From the NCBI GenBank assembly GCA_013398275.1, contig VZSE01004122.1, positions 1,837,902-1,901,901 of the forward strand: a stretch of 64,000 bases of DNA. Direction: 5' to 3'. Origin of the DNA: Promerops cafer. Its lineage: Eukaryota; Chordata; Aves; Passeriformes; Nectariniidae. Below the pieces are notes generated by a model. It ran no database searches. It worked only from the letters and a program-made list of their open reading frames with translations, and was not told the origin of the DNA. The position numbers and the translations under genes are program-made. Every line of letters starts with the position of its first letter. Positions within the stretch are counted from its first letter, which is position 1. This document shows positions 37,501 to 49,242 of this stretch, one piece after another.

Positions 37501-39068
37501 TTTCTTGTGTGAATCAGGTAGACACTTTTAGAAAATAAAGCATGTATTTTGACTCTAATCCCTATAAACTTAGCTACCTCTCTAAAAGCTTAAAAACAGA
37601 GAGAAGCAGCACATTTGAAAAAGTTTCCATAATAATTTTTAAGAGAGGATTTGTAAATAAACAAGAATTGGAACTGACATCTATCTATATTCAGAGGAAG
37701 CTGAACCTTATTTATTTTCAGCTTTGTATAAAATACCACACCAGCCAAAAGCCATTAGAAGATGCAGACATATTCTTCTGGGGCTCTGTCAGCTACCTTG
37801 GGAAAAATAAAAGAAAGTAAGCATATGAGTTTATAATCCTTTGTTTTCTGGTTTTCTGTGAAATCAAAATACTGCTGTATGTTTATACATGCATACTAAA
37901 GATGAGTAGGTGTATGATGCAGATTTGTGGATTTTTTTCTGCCCAGATGCAAGCATGAGAAGAGGAATAGTGCTATGGGCAGACTTTGCATGCAAATCTC
38001 AGTTCCAGAACTCAGTCATCACATCTGTTCTACAGCTGTCCTCTACTTTTTAGGAAGCTCTCACTTGGTTTGAGAAACCAGATATGGAAATGAACTGAAC
38101 ACTCACATTTGAGAGCATGCCTGGAAGTGTTTTGGAGTGTCACTCTTCATTTGTGAGCTCCCACATAGGTAATATGGCCATCCCCAAACTCCTGAGAGAT
38201 TTTACAGTTCCATCCTTTGTGTCCTCTCAGAGCTGCTGCAAGCAGTGGTGCCACCTAGACTTATATACTGTGCACTGGTGTGATGCCCTACAGGTGCATT
38301 TGCAAGTCTTTTAAAGTTTTTGAAATCAGCTGGTCTTGTTTTATATCTTCTAAACACAGAGTATCTGTAGTTGATTGACTCGTTGTTGAAGGACAGTTGT
38401 TATGAAAAAGCTAGAAGGCACATTCCTCCCTCAGGCTGGGTCTGACATGAGGTCTGCTGAAATCGCATCAGGCCACCACGTAATTTATTTTTAATTTACT
38501 GAATACGTTGCCTTGGGGTCACATAATTGCTAGAAAATGTGAGGTGATTTATGTCATGTCTGTACAATTTCCACACACAAACTTGCTGCAGACACACTGC
38601 AAAGTCAGGATCATCAGTAAGGAGAAGGGAGAGCCCTCATAAGACAGTGTGTCTCAGGCTTCCTCTGCTGAGTGGTGAATTACAGGGACACAGAAGAATT
38701 GAGGACTCTCTTACAGCAATTTGTAGAGGTTTGCCCTTCAAAGCCATCTCCTGAAATGTCAGGCAGTAAAACTTGCCTTCCAGGAGTGCTGGCAATTTTC
38801 CTCAAGCCTAGGGGTCTTAGCCTGTGGGGGTGCAGGTGTTAACATTAAACAGGGGGTACAGATGACAAAACCAGGAGGCTGAACACCTGCAGTGGAGCTC
38901 TGCCTGATGGAAGCCAGAAAGCATCACAGCCCAGAACAAGGCTCATGATTCAATGACTCATGTCTCACTTATGGGATACCCTGGGATTCCAGAGCACCAA
39001 GTGTTGCTGGCACGGGCTGTCCTGGAGTGACTGCCCCTCCTTTATTTCAGCCTTAGGCTTTAGAAAGA

Positions 39069-39070
<2 letters not shown>
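34521..39070. other. Noncoding stretch with splice-like tracts and homopolymers
   Basis: No gene is recognised. The stretch holds a 45-base pyrimidine tract ending in a consensus acceptor at 34739-34784, a second acceptor-like tract near 34915-34938, a T18 run at 35825-35842 and an A12 run at 37309-37320. Open frames around 34604-35015 lie near the acceptor signals and are discussed as a finding. Confidence 0.55.

Positions 39071-39101
<31 letters not shown>
39071..39101. repeat. Homopolymer A31
   Basis: Thirty-one consecutive A follow 'tagaaagaat', and GATCC-TATT-GGATC (39102-39115) follows immediately. It may be a simple homopolymer expansion or the tail of a retrocopied transcript. CR1 does not normally leave poly(A). 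Confidence 0.95.
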
Positions 39102-39103
<2 letters not shown>

Positions 39104-41065
39104 TCCTATTGGATCAGAAAAGTCTCAGTGACCAAATAAGCCTGTGTTAATCAAAGATCAGACTGTAGTGAGAAGAGTTTGGGTGAGTTGGGAGAAACAG
39201 AGAACTTGTATCTAAGTTTGCATCAGAAAGGCATTTGTGCATATAAATGAGGACAGATGTGAAGCTGAGCTTCCCTAATTGCAGGTTCAGTAGCTGAATT
39301 TATCAGAAACATTCTTCCCCTTCCCTCTTTCACTGGTTCATCTATTTTGTACCTTTTGACCAAAACAAAAAAAGGTCCTCAATGGTAGCAGTCAGTCAGC
39401 TACCCTCTCTCATTTTTTATTCATTTACCAGATTTTTAAAGACCATAACCAGACCATAAATAATGATAATCTCTTCCTGGAACATCCTGAGGGGTTAACA
39501 AAGAAATACTGTAAAGTGCTAGGGGATTCCTAATGAATGCAAGGACTTCCTGATGGCTTTCCTCAGAAAGGAGTATGAGGAAAGTGGCTAGTGTATGTTC
39601 CTAATTGCACTAAAGGCCTTTGGAAAGTATCTTGAAGTAACCTCTTTTGAATTGTATTTTTGAAGGTTTCATCTTCCTCATCTGTAGCAAAACTCTTTCA
39701 GTTGGGCAGTTATGACAGGAAGAAGTGTTTAATGTTCACATCTGTATTTTCTCAGCATCACTCTGACACTCAGTCTGTAAAAGAAATACTGGCTTTACAA
39801 GGATCTAGAGGCATAATGCCCTGAGAATTTAGTTTTTCAGTTTCAAAAAACGCACACAGAATTCCAAATCCAAAATGCTCATATTTCAGAGGTTTTTGCA
39901 TGCAAGAAGGAAAAGAAAATAGCCAGAAAATAATTTCAGTATTCACAAAACCCAGCAGATGAGTACATTACTCTTATTATGTTCTTCTGACAGACTTTCA
40001 TGGTAATAGTTTTCAGTGTACAGATAATAGCAGGGTCATTGCATGACTGTGTTTCTGTGAACTAATGGCACTTGTGATGTATTGGCTTTAAACCTGCTTT
40101 ATTAAGTTTATTCTGCTGAGTCAGATCTTCAGATGCTGAAAATAATTGTATCCTTTGCAGAGCATCTAACCCTTGTTATAAATGTTTTAAGTCAGAGAAG
40201 AAAAATCAAAGCTAGTTGGACTGTCATTTGTGTATTCCTTGATCTAAATTACTGATTTGTGCACTCTTCTACTTTCACATTGCCCCTTTGGACAACTGAT
40301 GTTACAATTTCCAACCATGCATGACTAGATAACAATCACGTATGGCCCATTCTGGGTACAAAACCACGTATAAAAAGGTGCTGCCTTAGATACCAATCTC
40401 AGCATCACCAAGGAAGCAATGAACGGTGATATTACTATAGCTAGCTAACACTGCAAAAAGAAATTATTTCAGCAAGTTACCACTCTATTATAGTCTACCC
40501 GGCTGGGAATTTATAACAGTGTTGTCACAGTAATTCAAAGTGCAAAGCACACAGCTGTGAAAAAAGACTAACAGCTATTGCTAAGGGTTCTAGGTGGGGG
40601 GAGCTGTGTCAGGGAAATGGGCTTATGCCACCCATGTCAGTATAGATTATTGTCTTTTCTACCTAGCTGAAATAATTGCATTTTTTTGTGCCAAGTTATC
40701 AGTGGTTTGCACTCCTTGCTCCAGTTCGAAGGTGTTGTGTGGTGACCAAAATACCAGTGCCTGTGTGTGACAGAAGAAGGGTGCAGCCTGGCCCACAGAA
40801 GGCAATGGTGAGTTCTGAATGGTGCTGGCAGCGACAGGATGTTAAATGAATCAGTGAGCAACAGGCTAAGAAGTTTGGACTAGAGCCTAGGTTGCTTCAC
40901 TCCCCCTCCCTGGGGCTTCCTGTTTGGAGTGTTTGCTTCTTACCAAGGGCTCAGATCCCAAATGCCTCAGCTGAAGTGTGCGTTGTAGTAGGCAAATTTT
41001 CAAGTGGGCCAAGCACCATGACCTAGACTGCTGTTTATCTGTGCTCAGAGTGATCAAAAGGATGA
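39102..41065. other. Noncoding stretch, no gene recognised
   Basis: I see no long open frame, repeat family or RNA gene. The interval 40595-40616 has a G-rich patch with too few tracts for a quadruplex. Confidence 0.6.
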
Positions 41066-41240
41066 GTAGGAGGAGATGCAGATAATGTGCTGGGTGACCT
41101 TCACTGAGGGGCTTAACGTCATTGCATCTCTATTTCGAGTAATGGGAAATGAAGATTGCTACACACATCACTAAAACTGCTGTTTAAGTTTCTGGATATG
41201 ATCCATTATTTAAATGTTGATGATAACTCTAAATGTTTCT
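41066..41240 (+). repeat. Ancient MIR-like SINE fragment (sense)
   Basis: From 41085 the strand reads 'gtgctgggtgaccttcactg' (family: 'agctgtgtgaccttgggcaa'), then 'gcttaacgtcattgcatctc' (family: 'cacttaacctcattgtgcctc') and 'taatgggaaatgaagattgc' (family: 'aaatgggaataatgatac'). The block order is right and the divergence is high. Confidence 0.5.
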
Positions 41241-42074
41241 GACGTGTTGAGATGGTCTGTCAGATTTCCACTGCACATCTAGTTTGGGGAAAGGGAATCA
41301 AAGCATGCTTACTAAAATGGTCACCCTGATTGGATGCTAAGTAAGAAATTTCATTCAAAATTGATAGAACTTTTAAATCCCCTACTCTCAGAACTGATTG
41401 AACACTTCTTTGCAACTCCATACTTAAAACAGCAAAATTGAGTCATGCAGTTTTGTGTGTAATGATCTACAATGAGTTTATTCACAGTACTGAGAGTGGA
41501 AAATATATATAAGTTGTAACTCAGCTTATGGTGTGAGATTCAAAATGATGGGACCAAGAATGTTTAAATCTTTCTCACCCTTCAACTGCCTTCGTCAAGC
41601 ATGTTTTGGTTAAAGAGTTACTTTGTGCTTTTAATGAGATGAAGCATGTCCTAAAGGTGGACAGTGCTATAGGAAGGGAAAGTAGCTTGATCAGTTATAC
41701 AGTACAGGTACAGACTCCAAACTCTACCATGTCTTGTTTTGTTTTGCTTTTGAAATTCCATTTACCACTTGAGAAGCAGATGGTGGATTGTAAGCCAACA
41801 GCAAAACAGCCAGGATCATGGAAGCAAAATCCATAAAATGAACCTCAGAATTATGGAAGCCCAGTTGTCTGGAAATCTTTGAAAATTGGTGGCTTTTAAG
41901 CGCCCATCTTAATGGAACAGGATATATTTGGTTATACTGCAGCACTTTTATGTTGGGATATTGCTTATTGTGGAGATGAAATGTTGCCTGCTCCTTTTTG
42001 TCTTTATAGCTTTTGTTTAATTCTACATGAAGCCTCTTTTACACTTGCAGGAGGTCTGCCTCTGAGCCCTGTTG

Positions 42075-42185
42075 AGCTGGGTGCTGCACTTTGTACAAAA
42101 GCTGTGCTATCTCTGAAAGAGCTTGTGATCTAAATGATTAGTAGGAGGTAGGAGTATCTTCATTTTCTGCAGCCTTGTATAGTTG
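42075..42185 (+). repeat. Ancient L3/CR1-tail-like fragment
   Basis: The blocks 'gctgggtgctgcactttgta', 'caaaagctgtgctatctctg', 'aaagagcttgtgatctaaat' and 'tatcttcattttctgcag' match, in order, the amniote LINE tail 'gctaggtgctgtacaaacac', 'cctgccccaaagagcttaca', 'atctaa' and 'tatctccattttacag'. The 'aaagagctt-atctaa' block is the strongest part. Confidence 0.5.
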
Positions 42186-45100
42186 TTGATGTTTACACAG
42201 AAAAGTTAGAAAATGCCAACAGATTTCAATTAATTAGCAAATTCTGATATTTCAGTGATATTTTTTCCCTAGCTTCATGGAAATAAGAAGGATATGCAGG
42301 ACAGTGGGAGCAATGTTTCATATTTGAAGTGTAGGGTGAGATTTTAGTTTTGCAGCACAGGAAAAACAAGAAATGTGAGGATGTGATCCTACCATGTTAT
42401 CCTGTTATTCAGTTACTTAGTGCCATTGCAGCCTTACTACAGCAGGCTGTGATTTTTGTCAGTTGCAAAACTGAATTTAACTTCATCTGTTTTGGATAAG
42501 GGGTCACCCAGGGAAACTCACAGGGAAGACAGTAATGAGCCACTGAAGGGAAATGTTTATCTCTTTCAGGACTAACAACTTGGTGACACTAGTGACAAAA
42601 GGCTGTTTAACACAAATCATGGGACCTGGCATGGCAGGTGAGGTGTGTGTGAGCTCTGACTGCAGAGGTGGGCTCTGTGTGGATGAAGAGAGCAGACAGG
42701 GCTCTTGGTTCTGCTGCTTGTATTCCCAACAGCCTGCAGGACGTTCTGGAGGAAGGCAAATCCCTTCCCATACCGTGTGCTTTCCACTACACCCAGGACT
42801 GTCATGGTAGAGACAGGGCTGTCTGCTACAGCTGTCACCTAACTTCACTGCTGTCTTTCCTCCCACCCCTATAAAGGAGTTTTCCATCTGCTGCTTATGC
42901 CAGTAGGCCAGAGGCTTCTCCAGTAAACATTCACCTCCAGCAGACCTACGGGTGATGGAAGTAGTTCTGCACATGGGATTTCCCATTAGGTAAACTCCCT
43001 TATCACTAGCCAAAAGCTTCACCCTAATAGTGTGGCATTTACTGCCCCCGGACTCTGTGCCTTTGAAGCACTGAGGCCCGAGGCTCAATGGAAATGAAGA
43101 AGAGGCAAAAGATGATGGACAGAAGCTGTGTTTTTTGCTTTTCAAATAATTAGGGTTGAGAGGTAGGCCCTTTACTAACTGTTTTTCATTGAAAATCTTT
43201 ATGTGCATCTGTGTTCTATTTTGATTTTCAGGGTAAATATAAAATGGAAAACATTTTTCAGGAGCTGACCCTGTGCAAATTGCCAGCATGTGATGGAGTG
43301 ATCCCTTAGGTAGTATTAGTCTGCATGCTCTTGCTTTTCCAGTGTGTACTCAGATTGTGCCAAGGCAAAGTCATTGCTTGTACTTGGGTTATCAGGTGTC
43401 CTATTTTTCTTCATACAGCTTTGTCTCAGGCTGTTTTTTCAGAAGATACAGCAAAGTTGTCAAGGTTCATTTTCATCAGGGTTGAACTCATTTATATGAA
43501 GGTGTAATCTGTGGGGCACTTATTCATTTTACAAAATTCCCCCACTATCCTAATAAATTTGGTCCTAACAGTGAGCATAGTTAAAAAGAATCTGAACATA
43601 TGCTGAAAAAAATTAAACTTTGGCCATTCCTTCCTAATGGACTGTGAACATATTCGTTATTGCTGTGGGTTGTGTTTGTGGTTCATGCTCTGGTAAAAGT
43701 GTCCATTAAATGTAAGACCTGCAAGCTCATTTTTTAGAAATTAATAGCTTTGTCTTGTGCAGTCTGTAGCAGCATTTTACTTAACAGTAGATTTTTCCTT
43801 GGGCTGTGGGGGATTGTCTACTAGCCTGTGCATTTCTTCCCTATACATAGCCTCTTCATAGGGATAGAAATGGATGTCTAAAGCAATAGGAGTGAAAAGG
43901 CCAAGGCAGACTTTGGGCATGGCCTATGTTGCATAGATGTACTTGCCTATGCATGGACTTTTTAAAAGGGTATTTGAGAGACATTACCTTTTGAGAAGAA
44001 AAACAATGTAGTGTCTTGTTATCTACATTCTGTACTACCCCACTAAATCAGAGTGACAAAACTATGCACCCAGTTTCTAATGTGGCCTCAAAGTTTGCCT
44101 GGTGGCTGGAGGTCAGCTGCTGGGTTATAGGGTTGGTCAGCTTAGATGACAGAAAAAATCCATACGCCTACCAAAGGGGGCAAGAGGGGAAAGCACAACT
44201 ATTTAGTTTCCTAAGCAGTAAGTATCCAGAAATTTCATTTCCCACTCTGTCAGTGGCTCAGCACATGTTCTTAGTGCAGTTACAAGGTTAATACTTCAAA
44301 GAATGTCCATTCGTTTTGAAGGTCTCAATATCTGAAAAACCTCTTTCTTTTTTCTTGGAAGTGCTGTGAACTTTTTAAACTGCTATTGGAATAAAAGGTA
44401 TCAAAGCAGCTTGTACTTTACTTCTGAAGAGATTTGCAGATAGAATACTCCTAATCCCCCTGATTTCCAAAATTAGTAGCCATTTTTGAGAATGTTGCCT
44501 TTATCTTCTGTGGGTCTGGTTTCATTCTGTACAATGAACACAGTCATGCCTTATACTTTACACAGGTATTGCAGTGTTTGATTAGTGTACAGGAATGCCT
44601 CGTGATCCTTGAATGATGAAATTTCCCGATAGAATTCAAGGTTTTTGCACTGTCAATAGCTTTGATGCACTTGTTCTTCAAAGATTGCTCCAATCTCCAT
44701 TCTCAAGAATAATCATGCAGCAGATTTTTGTGAAGGAAGGTATTAGTGGTGCTTAGACCAGGACACTACCCCTGGCTCATACTCATTGTCATGTAGGGAT
44801 GCACTGGAAGCTGGGGGGTCACAGGGTCACATTGTGATCAGTAGTTCCTTGCTCTGCCCTGACACCAAGTGTGGCTTTAAGTCCCCCTAATGCTGGGTCA
44901 ATGCTGTGAGCTCGTTTCCTGTGTGCATCATGGAAGGTGCTTTCTTCTGGTGGGTGAAGCTATTTGCTGCTGGATCACAATCTTCTCCTACTGTGATGTC
45001 ACACGTGTTGGTATTCCAACTCCAGAGTTGAAAAAGAGAAGAGTAATTATCTTAGCATTGTTTTTCATTCTGTTTCAATGGAATTTCTCCAGTTTGGCCT

Positions 45101-46570
45101 ATCAATGGTGAATGTATTGTACAGAAATGTATTAATAATTAATAGTATATTTGTTTAGATTCTGTAAAAAAAATATTTTAAAAATCTTTTGCCTTTGCTT
45201 ATAACTTTAGGCATAGTCTTAAGTACGTGGCTAGCTTTTAATTTTTCAAATTAGTGGCATAAACCAGAGGACTTAGGGATCAGTCTGACTGGACATCTTT
45301 CTCTTCTTTTGCAGTGGAGCTACATCACTGCATTAGATTATTGTCTTACACAAGTATTGATAAGATTAAAATCAAGCCTATCCTGAGGTTTATTCTCCCC
45401 AGGATAATGCTTGTGACTAGAATCTGACTTGTGCAAAAGGAGGATGTTTGTGTGAACAGAAACCCAAATACAACTGGAAATACTTCTGTGGAAACAGAAG
45501 GAACAGAAAGGCCACTGTTACATTTAACAAATGCTTGTGTCTGCTGAGGTGTTAGTTTTCTTACAAGTTGAAACTATTTTCTGACTCTATTTTTTTTAAG
45601 CCGTTGTGGAAAAAAGTGGTGTCTTGAGTCATTCTACTGTTTATCACCATCCAAATCAAAGGGCACAGAATTAGGTTTGTGTTTTCACAGATAAGATTGA
45701 TGCTGACACACAGCTGTCCTTTCCTCCTCCTCAGCACATCAAGACTGAATGTTTTGCAGATTATAAGCTTGGTCCTGGTGACGAGTCTGAAATAAAACTT
45801 CTATTGTCGCATGTATTTTGGTGTTTGCTCTAAAGAAATCATCAACCTTTCTTGTTTATTTTTTCTTCTGCAGAAAAGGAGGGGGATGGGGTAGTCATCC
45901 ATCCATCTGTTTGCAATCTTATTTTTAAAAGTCTAAAAGCAAACGCCCCACAGTCCACCCAAAAACTGTGTTCATTGGCAGTCAAGAACCAGGGACAATG
46001 TTTGCTTCGGAATCAGTTTATCTCAAAAATTGTACTGACTGGAAAAAAAATCAGTGCTGGTGTTTACCACTTTAAAGTAAAAAAATGTATTTTTAGACAT
46101 CTGCACCAACACAAATACTTACTTCTAACAAGACCAGAACACTACTATTTAAAATCCTCTTTGCAATCCACTCTTTCTTTCATCTCTTGTTCTTATCCTT
46201 CAGTGGATTGTGTTGGATATGACCAACCACTGAAATACTGCTGTGCTGATATGAAAGGGTAAAGAAGGTTATCTCAGAGACAGGGTGTGTGCTCAGATTT
46301 TTTGCACACAAGGCAAATTTAGCTTAAAGCATGACAAATCTTTTGCAGGGCAACCCAATGAGCTGTGGTATATATATATTGCATAAATTAAGGCATTAAC
46401 CATGGTCTCTACAATGAAATATTGATGGTTTAGGGACAGTGGTAGAGATGGCTTCAGAAAAGACTGGATGCTGTGCTATCTAGGGCCCTAAAACTATTGC
46501 TAACCTATAATTTTGCTATTGTGATTTATGTAATGATAGAGCAACAACAGAGACCTGTAACAGGGTGTTT
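42186..46570. other. Noncoding stretch with the window's longest open frame
   Basis: Apart from the open frame at 42504-43289 (separate entry) and a 136-codon plus-strand frame at 45852-46262 that begins near an acceptor-like 'ttttttcttctgcag' (45859-45873), I see no gene or repeat family. Confidence 0.55.
42504..43289 (-). other. Unassigned 261-codon open reading frame
   Basis: This is the longest uninterrupted frame in the window, with an ATG start and a downstream stop. The translation is rich in Ser, Pro, Lys and Cys (including 'SSSFPLSLGPQCF' and 'ICLPPERPAGCWEY'). It has no signal peptide, membrane span, zinc-finger spacing or other domain that I recognise, and no similarity to CR1 ORFs. 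The local DNA is richer in GC than its surroundings, and shorter frames are open on both strands in the same interval, which lowers the weight of the length. It could be chance, part of an unannotated transcript or a decayed repeat. I do not call it a gene. Confidence 0.15.
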
Positions 46571-46612
46571 ATGTGTGTGTGTGTGTGTGTGTCTGTCTGT
46601 CTGTGTCTGTGT
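46571..46612. repeat. TG microsatellite grading into TCTG
   Basis: About ten TG units (46572-46591) are followed by TCTG/TGTC units to 46612. This is a typical compound microsatellite. Confidence 0.95.
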
Positions 46613-47471
46613 CCCCCCTTAAATTTCCAGGGAGTCAGTTCTATTTCTCTGGTGTGTAGACATACTTGCACAACTGCAAAGACAGGCAGTATTAATAGCT
46701 GAGGAGAGAGCTGTAGCACATTAATAGACACTTATTGGAACGTATTTATATGCATGCACATACATAAAACAAACAAAAATTGACATTGTACTTGTAATTA
46801 AATTGGAGAGATATTCAGTGTTAAGATTCCCAGAGCGTCTGTTCACAGGCATGAAAAAGCTCATTTTCTCTACACTTCTCATCTCCTATTTCTCTTGACT
46901 TGCTCTTTTTTTTCAGTCCATTTGAAGCTTCCTAGTGCAGGAGAATCAAAGCCTAAAAAGCAGGATCGCCTAACTGGAAAAGCCATAGCATTGTTATGAT
47001 TCATTTGGCTTGAGTAGAAAAGCTGCCCACAGAGTAGTATTGCTTACCTTGATTTCTGTGGATGGAGATGGGATCCCTGCATAAAGCATGCAGGTTGCAG
47101 GGATTCTTCTGTGTTATGATGCCACTGTGGTCTCATGTAGAGAATACTGATGCCCCATCCTCTCTAAAGACAGAAGCTGTTTAGTTGGGGAAAGCAGTAA
47201 GAGGCCTGCACAAAGACAGAGAGAACTTTAAACTCTCTAAGGGAAGGAAGGCTCCAGAGGAAATCCCCTGTGTGGAGTAAGAAGCTGTCTTTACGACATT
47301 TCATTCTTTGCAGTTCTCTCACGAGTCTCACTGGATTGGTTGGTCTCTGCTAAAATTCCTGCAGCAAGTTTCAATCTGTTCTTTCTTAACTTCCTCAAGC
47401 AGGCTGGTGCATTTTCTTGTTTACTTAAATCTTTGTCCCTTCATCTCAGAGTAGTTTTTTCCTCTGTGTAG

Positions 47472-47968
47472 CTGTTAAGTTATGCACAAGGTCAGATGAT
47501 TACTCAGAACTTCCTGGAAAGCCTCTTGTTTGTTTTAGACAAAAGTACTCAGGAAGTTCCTCAGCTCTTCCAGCAGAGTTGTACTGGCACTGCCTTGCCA
47601 ATCCTCCTTCCACTTACTGCATTTTTTGGAAGATGTGCTAAAATAATTTTTAGTACAGTACTAAACACAGGGTATGTCAGCATTGTGCCTTATATTTCAA
47701 ATGCTGAGACTGTTTTCAAGATCTCCTGCACCTCAGTTAATAGAAAAATGTCTCCTCACTCACTTGATGGCAGTGTGACAGTCAGGCTTTTCGGTGTTCC
47801 CCACCAAGCCTGCCATCTTCAGATTAGAATGTTCCACTCCAGGCACAAATTTGATGCCTCTATAGCTCATCTTCCCCTTCTACACACAGGCTTTCAGTCT
47901 TACTCAGGTGGTGAGGCCTCACCCTGCTTCAGACACTTCCTGCACGGCACAGACTCAAGGAGCTAAAG
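47472..47968 (+). other. Exon-like interval with 156-codon open frame
   Basis: A pyrimidine tract ending TTTTTTCCTCTGTGTAG (47455-47471) precedes the interval, and a near-perfect donor AAAG/GTAAGTAT lies at its end (GT at 47969-47970). In between, an ATG-started frame runs from 47496 to a TAA at 47964-47966, two bases before the donor. The peptide has no domain I recognise. If transcribed it could be an exon of a noncoding RNA or an alternative exon of a host gene. Both splice signals and the frame could also arise by chance. Confidence 0.2.
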
Positions 47969-49153
47969 GTAAGTATATTAAAGAAGATAAAAGCAGTGGA
48001 AAAATAAAACCGACACAAACTCAAATGGCTTGGCACACAGATTCTCTTTAGGCTTACAGCCCCTGGTGGCTCATTTCAAAGCACTTGAATCTGTACAATT
48101 AGATGGAATACTTCCTGTGATGTTGGGTGATGGAGCAATCATTTTAACATATTTATATCTTGATACTATATATGCTTCTCTTACAGCCCTTTCTGAGCAG
48201 GGACATAGCGGTACAAGTAAGGAAGCACCGAGGGGCTGTTGTCTGTATTTGTGTGTAAAGATTTAATTCTCCAAAGAGCTATCATGCTGTGGGAGAATTA
48301 AAGACAGATGGAAGCTCCTTCCTGATTCTGACCTCTGAGTCTTCCACACCTATGCCATGAGATTTTCATGGGAAGGAGGTCTACAAGCTGTTGAATTCAG
48401 CTGTTACCTTGGAAATGATAAGTCTGTAAATAAGGCCAGCGACTTCCAATATGAAAGTGCTACTGATGCGGCTAAATTAGTTTAGAGACTTCTGGTGCAT
48501 AAGAGCACTTGCAATACTGTTTTTAATCATAAGTTCTGCTGGCATCTTAGCTTCAGCTACCATCAAATGTGCAACACTTCAAAAATTGGTTCTGAGATCT
48601 CCACAGAAGGGGCCTGTACTGACTTGGTCTCAATGAGCTGGTCAAATATTGCTGTTGTACACTATATATAATTTTGCAATCAACTCTTTAGTTTGCAGCA
48701 CGTATCTGCATTCCCTCTGCAGTGAAAAAAGGTGGGATGACAGGAAGCTATTGGTGCTGGGACCTGTGCTCAGCAAAAGCAGGATTCAGAGGTCAGAATG
48801 ACTTTGAGCTGCTATCTTTCTGGCAGCCCTGAACCTCACTGGGGCTTAGGCATCTGAAGGAGCAGGGTGAATCTCAAAATAGACTAATAATTTCCATGAA
48901 AAAATCTGAAAAAAAAATAAAACCACAAAACTCAAAACCACCATGGAGTACCTGTGCCTGTGCTACACGAACCACTGCTTTTCAGCCAGGTGAGTCTTGC
49001 TACCAAACAACATTTTGTGTAACTTAATCCAAATGCTTTGGGGCTGAATTGCTTTCCAAATTACCAAGACTTTCCATTTCAGCTTTTTGGCAAATTCACA
49101 AGTTTATATTCTGTAGATAAGCCACTGATTTGTTTGGGTCTTTTCCTTCACAG

Positions 49154-49242
49154 AAAGGCGGGTTCTGCCAGAAGACCGAGCAAGGAAAAATAACTTTGTG
49201 TTGAGCTCAATGAATTCAGTTCAGCTGGTATTGGAAGAGTGA
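49154..49242 (+). other. Possible terminal exon (28 codons after acceptor)
   Basis: A good acceptor, TTTTCCTTCACAG (49141-49153), is followed by a frame reading 'RRVLPEDRARKNNFVLSSMN' and then 'SVQLVLEE' before TGA at 49240-49242. The codons are GC-rich and contain CpG, unlike the flanks. The peptide is not recognised, and no linked upstream exon was found. Confidence 0.12.
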
